In this document: piece after piece, positions 60,130-64,000 of the stretch
How positions within the stretch are numbered: the first letter of the stretch is position 1
How the letters are laid out: each line of letters begins with the position of its first letter
Origin: Bacillota bacterium
GTDB taxonomy: Bacteria; Bacillota; Clostridia; Lachnospirales; Lachnospiraceae
Assembly (NCBI GenBank): GCA_023414875.1
Contig: JAEZMV010000015.1
Coordinates: 62,001 to 126,000, forward strand
DNA: 64,000 bases
Direction: 5' to 3'
Made by a program: the position numbers and the translations under genes
The notes under the pieces: generated by a model
What the model was told of the DNA's origin: nothing
What the model saw: the letters and a program-made list of their open reading frames with translations, nothing else
Database searches by the model: none

Positions 60130-62412
60130 ATGTTTTGCTCAAAATGCGGATCCAAAAATGACGAAAATGCTAATTTTTGTTTACAGTGTGGCAACAGACT
60201 AAACGAAATGCCTATCAATCAACAGGTACTGCCAGATGTAACACAGAAGAAGAAAAAGAAACCTCTCCTGCCAATTATCTTTGGTATCTCCGGGATAGCA
60301 ATCATTGCAATTATCCTTGTTATCTGTTTGATGACGTTAAAAAAAGAAGCTGTTTTAGATAATATTCTAGCTTCTGTTAAAGGAACACTGAAGGCTGAAA
60401 GCTTTGACTTTACAATCACAGCAAAAGGTATCATTGATGACGAAGAAGAATCTTCCAATAAAGTGAAAGGAACCCTTGAGTATAATTTAGAGAAAGAAAA
60501 ATTAGCTTGGGAGTTAAAACAGGATGATGGCTATGAATGCATACTTTATGATGGTATTCTTTATGAACTAGAAGACGGCGAGATATATAGTAGTGAAGAC
60601 ATATCCGATGAGCTTGATATGATCTTTGAATACTATGAGGATTATAACTCAGCCCTAGATGAGCTCGATGATATGGACTGGGAGGAAGCCATAGAGGATG
60701 CAGGTATCTCTAATTATATTGAAGCAGACAGACTGCAAAAATGTGTGAAAAAGTTCGTGGAAAAGTTGAATGATAAAGCATTTTACAAAAAAGTATGTAA
60801 TGATTTTGAGATTAAAGATACGAAGGATGGTAAGCTCTATTCCTTCGATGTTGATGTGCCGGAAATTATCGATGCCGTTATTGATATCTTTGAGCCAGCA
60901 ATTGATTATGATATCGATGATATCAAGGATGAACTGCTGGAACCGGCTAAAGCTGTCAAACAGTTAGAAGTTGAGATTGGGATGAAAGATAATAAGCTTA
61001 CTTCATTAGATTTAATTATAAATATAGATAGTCCTGAAGAAGCTGATGAACGAAATTTAGAATTATCCATCACATTAGAAAATTATAATAAAGCAGTAAT
61101 TGATGAGGATAAAATAGAAGATCTTATCGCTAAGAGCAACCAAAAAATGTCGGAAGAAGCATACTTTGAAGAGGAAGAAGAGACCTATGAGGAATTAGAA
61201 ACAGTCGAGGAGGAATATACTACCCTGGATGTTTGGGTACTCTCCTATGATGGTCTTATACCCACAAATATTCAGGATTGTATGAACCGATTCATGGCAG
61301 ATAATCCATATTGTACTATTAATCTATCAACATTTACCTCTGAAGAATATAAGACTCAACTGGATCTTAACATTGCGACAGGTGAAGGACCCGATATCTT
61401 TTATACCTATGGTGATTATAATACTTTAAACGATTATAATAACGGATACTTTTATGATCTTACAGAGTTTATGAATCAAGATTACTACAGTGACAGATTT
61501 TTTAAGGCCGCCCTATCTCAAATCACTTACAATGGTAGCATTATTGGGGTTCCGGTTGAAAGCGTTTACCTTTCAGGCTTCTATTATAATAAGCAGCTCT
61601 TTGATAGCTATGGCTTAAATATTCCTACAACGATTGAAGAACTGGAACAAATCTGTGATACATTAAAGTCCAATGGAATTACACCATTTGCCTTAGGTAA
61701 TTCCTATTATCCCTATTCCTCAACCATGTACTATTCCTATCTTGCCGTCCGTAAGGGAGGACTTGAGCCTTTACAAGCAGCCCTTGAAGGAACCGGTTCC
61801 TTTGAAGATGAATGTTTCAACTATGCTGGAACCAAAATACAGGAATGGGTTTCAAAAGGTTATTTTAATGAAGATTTTAATAGTCTGGACGACTTTTCGG
61901 AAGGCCCCAGACAACTGCTTTACGATGGTCAGGCCGGTATGTATTTGATGTCTTCCTGGATGACAAACACCATGGCCAGTGAGATGTCGGATTTTTCGAA
62001 CACGATAGGCTTCTTTGAATTCCCGGCATACACTTATGAGGATTCTAATGCTCACATCGAAATTGGAAGTTTAGGTGGTACCTTTTACTGTGTCAACCAA
62101 TCCTGTGAAAATCCCGATATGGCATTCAAAGCAATAACCTATCTTGTTGATGATATCGCCGTACAGCAAAATATTTCTTTCGGTTATATTCCTCCGGTCA
62201 ATAATTACTTTCCAGAGGATAAAATATCACAGCTAGTTATGAATATCACAAGATATGCCACCTCTGCCACTGTAATGTTTGATCAGATCTTACCACCTCA
62301 GGTAGCTGATGTATTTCGAACGAAAATTATGGATCTTTTTAGCTTAACAACAGAGCCTGAGGAAGCTAATAAATCCATCGAAGAAGAGATACAATTATAT
62401 TTAGGGTATTAA
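60130..62412 (+). CDS. Zinc-ribbon / transmembrane / solute-binding-protein fusion
   Basis: 760 residues from the ATG at 60130 after GGGGG. Residues 3-20 are a zinc ribbon (Cys3, Cys6, Cys17, Cys20). A Lys-rich stretch and one helix (about 46-70) anchor the protein with the ribbon in the cytoplasm. Residues 71-340 are acidic and unassigned, with a LppX/LolA-like look. Residues 364-760 are a family 1 ABC solute-binding domain: GEGPDIFYTYGDYNTL, YYNKQLFDSYGLNIPTTIEE and the usual sugar-binding layout. No permease genes follow. Its partner is not evident; signalling or delivery across the wall is possible. Confidence 0.82.
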   Translation: MFCSKCGSKNDENANFCLQCGNRLNEMPINQQVLPDVTQKKKKKPLLPIIFGISGIAIIAIILVICLMTLKKEAVLDNILASVKGTLKAESFDFTITAKGIIDDEEESSNKVKGTLEYNLEKEKLAWELKQDDGYECILYDGILYELEDGEIYSSEDISDELDMIFEYYEDYNSALDELDDMDWEEAIEDAGISNYIEADRLQKCVKKFVEKLNDKAFYKKVCNDFEIKDTKDGKLYSFDVDVPEIIDAVIDIFEPAIDYDIDDIKDELLEPAKAVKQLEVEIGMKDNKLTSLDLIINIDSPEEADERNLELSITLENYNKAVIDEDKIEDLIAKSNQKMSEEAYFEEEEETYEELETVEEEYTTLDVWVLSYDGLIPTNIQDCMNRFMADNPYCTINLSTFTSEEYKTQLDLNIATGEGPDIFYTYGDYNTLNDYNNGYFYDLTEFMNQDYYSDRFFKAALSQITYNGSIIGVPVESVYLSGFYYNKQLFDSYGLNIPTTIEELEQICDTLKSNGITPFALGNSYYPYSSTMYYSYLAVRKGGLEPLQAALEGTGSFEDECFNYAGTKIQEWVSKGYFNEDFNSLDDFSEGPRQLLYDGQAGMYLMSSWMTNTMASEMSDFSNTIGFFEFPAYTYEDSNAHIEIGSLGGTFYCVNQSCENPDMAFKAITYLVDDIAVQQNISFGYIPPVNNYFPEDKISQLVMNITRYATSATVMFDQILPPQVADVFRTKIMDLFSLTTEPEEANKSIEEEIQLYLGY

Positions 62413-62420
62413 TTTCAAGA

Positions 62421-62457
62421 AAACGTATCGTTCAAAGTGAGCGATACGTTTGTTTTT
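62421..62457 (+). terminator. Terminator of the zinc-ribbon/solute-binding gene
   Basis: Arms AAACGTATCG (62421-62430) and CGATACGTTT (62442-62451) extend inward by several pairs, then GTTTTT follows. Confidence 0.92.
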
Positions 62458-62536
62458 ATCGTAATGAGCAATACTTAGAAGGAATAATAGCCTGATCCTA
62501 ACTGATAACAACAAATCAAAGTATAACTATTCTCTC

Positions 62537-63271
62537 TTAGTTATCCTCTAGGATAGCTCCATCGGTACTGATAGTTATAACTCTCCAAGGGATTATCTGT
62601 TGACTATTGGTTAATGCCGTTTTAACCGCGTGTACAATTCCTCCGCAACATGGAACCTCCATGCGAATAACGGTAACACTCTTAATCTGATTCATACTAA
62701 GAATCTGTGTTAATTTTATCGAATAATCTACCTCATCCAGCTTAGGGCATCCGATTAAGGTAATCTTGTTTTTCATAAACTGATGGAAGTCACCAAAAGC
62801 ATATGCAGTACAGTCGGCAGCTATGAGTAAATTTGCATTTTGGAAATAAGGTGCATTCGGGGGAACTAATTGAATTTGAACCGGCCATTGTCTTAACATG
62901 GAAGGAGCTGCTGCAGTTGATTTGTCTGCTGTTGTATCAATCGGTGTACTCTCCTGCTTATTAAGGTTCATCACTCTGGATCCCGGACATCCTCCGGCAA
63001 ATGCATTGGCAAGTTCCGGTTTTTTTATTTTCTTCTCAGCAATATTTTTGTTTACTTCTTCTTCGTTGTATTCTAACGCTTCTCTTTCTTCAAAACTAAT
63101 GGCGTTGGTTGGACAAACCGGAAGACAATTACCAAGTCCATCACAATAATCATCTCTTAATAATTTTGCTTTTCCATCAACCAGACCGATTGCTGATTCA
63201 TGACATGCATTAACACAAAGTCCACAGCCGTTACATAAATCCTCATTAATTTTAATTATTTTACGTATCAT
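62537..63271 (-). CDS. 4Fe-4S ferredoxin-domain protein
   Basis: 244 residues from the ATG at 63271 after AAAGGAG. The N-terminus has a full 4Fe-4S motif (Cys13, Cys16, Cys19, Cys23) and a second cluster with Cys43, Cys49 and Cys53-Pro. A linker follows, then a domain with LIAADCTAYAFG, GCPKLDE and PCCGGIVHAV, typical of anaerobe iron-sulfur proteins of unknown role. It may pass electrons to a redox partner. A CRP/FNR-like palindrome lies about 120 bases upstream. Confidence 0.85.
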   Translation of the reverse strand: MIRKIIKINEDLCNGCGLCVNACHESAIGLVDGKAKLLRDDYCDGLGNCLPVCPTNAISFEEREALEYNEEEVNKNIAEKKIKKPELANAFAGGCPGSRVMNLNKQESTPIDTTADKSTAAAPSMLRQWPVQIQLVPPNAPYFQNANLLIAADCTAYAFGDFHQFMKNKITLIGCPKLDEVDYSIKLTQILSMNQIKSVTVIRMEVPCCGGIVHAVKTALTNSQQIIPWRVITISTDGAILEDN

Positions 63272-63388
63272 ATTTAATCTCCTTTTCGAAAGAGGAATTC
63301 TCCTCATTTAATTTAACGATATCTCATTCTTTGCTATTTAGGTTCTACCCTCAACTCATTGTATACTATATGTTTCATAAATTTCATC

Positions 63389-63406
63389 GTAAATCACATG
63401 ATTTAC
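63389..63406 (-). promoter_or_regulatory. CRP/FNR-like palindrome upstream of the 4Fe-4S gene
   Basis: GTAAATCA, two bases, TGATTTAC. Candidate -10 hexamers on the minus strand (63370-63365 or 63365-63360) place its centre about 40-45 bases before the start site, the class II activator position. The regulator is not in the window. Confidence 0.6.
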
Positions 63407-63482
63407 TAATCTAATAATTACACCATACATAATTCTTTTCTTAACTTCTATCCTCATTATATCGTTTTGACCGATATAAAGC

Positions 63483-63498
63483 TGTAGCTATAGCTACA
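63483..63498. promoter_or_regulatory. 16-base perfect palindrome
   Basis: TGTAGCTA directly followed by TAGCTACA. It could be an operator for either direction; no promoter clearly overlaps it. Confidence 0.5.
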
Positions 63499-63538
63499 AT
63501 TGTGGGAGTCAATTATGTTGTTTTATTTCTCCTGATAC

Positions 63539-63581
63539 AAAAAAAGAAACCGGTAAATCTTACAGGAAGGTTTACGGCTTC
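63539..63581 (-). terminator. Terminator after thymidine kinase
   Basis: Arms GAAACCGGTAAA (63546-63557) and TTTACGGCTTC (63571-63581) pair with one bulge and are followed on the minus strand by seven T. Confidence 0.82.
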
Positions 63582-63643
63582 TTAAATATGTTCGATAAAT
63601 AAATATTTCTCTTACTTTACAAATAATATCATTTGAATTGCAT

Positions 63644-64000
63644 TTAATTTCTTTGTTCTTTTTGCTTTTGTATGAAGCATTGGTAACACATGGCGGTATA
63701 TCTGTCATTTCCACCAATCAATATCTGCTCACCCTCCGTTACAATCCTTCCGCTACTATCAAGTCTTACATTTACGGTGGCTTTTCTACCACAGGAGCAG
63801 ATTGTTTTAATTTCAGTAATTGAGTCTGCGATTTCCATCAGTCTCTTACTTCCCGGAAACATTTTAGTTCGAAAGTCCACTCTTAATCCAAAGCAAAGTA
63901 CTGGTATATCATAATCAATTACTAAAAGTGATAATTGATCCACCTGGGCTTCCGATAAGAACTGGCACTCATCAACGATGATAACATCGATGGAACCGGA
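63644..64000 (-). CDS. tdk: Thymidine kinase, C-terminal part (5' end outside window)
   Basis: 118 codons are visible to the window edge. SIDVIIVDECQFLSEAQVDQL is the Walker B/DExQ segment of TK1-type enzymes, followed by CFGLRVDFRTKMFPGS; zinc-binding CSCGRKA and CYQC pairs and the lasso with VTEGEQILIGGNDRYTAMC complete the C-terminus. It phosphorylates thymidine for salvage. The N-terminal P-loop lies beyond 64000. Confidence 0.95.
   Translation of the reverse strand, partial: SGSIDVIIVDECQFLSEAQVDQLSLLVIDYDIPVLCFGLRVDFRTKMFPGSKRLMEIADSITEIKTICSCGRKATVNVRLDSSGRIVTEGEQILIGGNDRYTAMCYQCFIQKQKEQRN

Larger units (their letters stand above)
63272..63643. other. Intergenic region with two perfect palindromes
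   Basis: It holds the promoter region of the ferredoxin-like gene, the palindromes at 63389-63406 and 63483-63498, and the tdk terminator at 63539-63581. A small minus-strand frame at 63523-63717 overlaps the terminator and is not credible. Confidence 0.7.

Overview
The window looks like a chromosomal segment of a low-GC, spore-forming clostridium, most likely a Lachnospiraceae (Clostridium cluster XIVa) relative. The evidence is AT-rich sequence with AGGAGG-type ribosome sites, sporulation and germination genes (spoIIP, gpr, yqfC, yqfD, a SpoVB-like flippase), a CIRCE/HrcA heat-shock operon, and a short-form HisG with its HisZ partner. Nearly all genes are on the minus strand; plus-strand exceptions are rpsT, a DUF3784 membrane protein, a 72-residue unknown protein and a large surface protein at the right end. 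No phage, insertion sequence or CRISPR array was seen.

1-13 kb: two FAD-dependent oxidoreductases (the first cut by the window edge), a BofC-C-like anchored protein, a SpoVB-type flippase and a DUF3048 lipoprotein. Then comes the conserved block rpsU-yqfC-yqfD-phoH-pgpH(HD)-ybeY (right to left), and a ComER/ProC-like reductase.

13-23.4 kb: alaS, then a histidine operon read right to left as hisZ-hisG-hisD-hisB-hisA-hisIE. It has a near-consensus promoter with an inverted repeat at the start site. The last gene fuses a degenerate HisF-like barrel to HisI and HisE, and no hisF, hisH or hisC is present. A truncated glyoxalase-family fragment abuts alaS. Upstream are a HExxH protein and a seven-unit tandem repeat.

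23.4-32.7 kb: RNA modification and housekeeping: a prolyl-tRNA editing-like protein, RecU, RluA- and RsuA-type pseudouridine synthases, a HAD phosphatase, an RsmF-type methyltransferase, a small (p)ppGpp synthetase, RsmE and PrmA, with a DUF3784 gene inserted between rsmE and prmA.

32.8-48.6 kb: the classical cluster rpsT / gpr-spoIIP-lepA-hemW-hrcA-grpE-dnaK-dnaJ. Next are a secreted YcdB/SLH-type protein, the remnant of a TetR-operator/ABC-transporter locus, tRNA-Ser(CGA) and holA.

48.6-64 kb: lepB, rpoZ-remA-yicC (without gmk between remA and rpoZ), a soluble SPOR-domain protein, and a sulfur module (cysK, OAH sulfhydrylase, Rrf2 regulator). Then follow a P-type ATPase preceded by an attenuator-like leader RNA, an EamA transporter, a Prx6-type peroxiredoxin, an unusual zinc-ribbon/transmembrane/solute-binding-protein fusion, a 4Fe-4S protein with a CRP/FNR-like upstream site, and thymidine kinase cut by the window edge.

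The clearest unexplained items are the ATPase leader, the HisF-like/HisIE fusion, the zinc-ribbon/solute-binding fusion, the HD-to-HE change in the PgpH-like protein, and several perfect palindromes and tandem repeats between genes.
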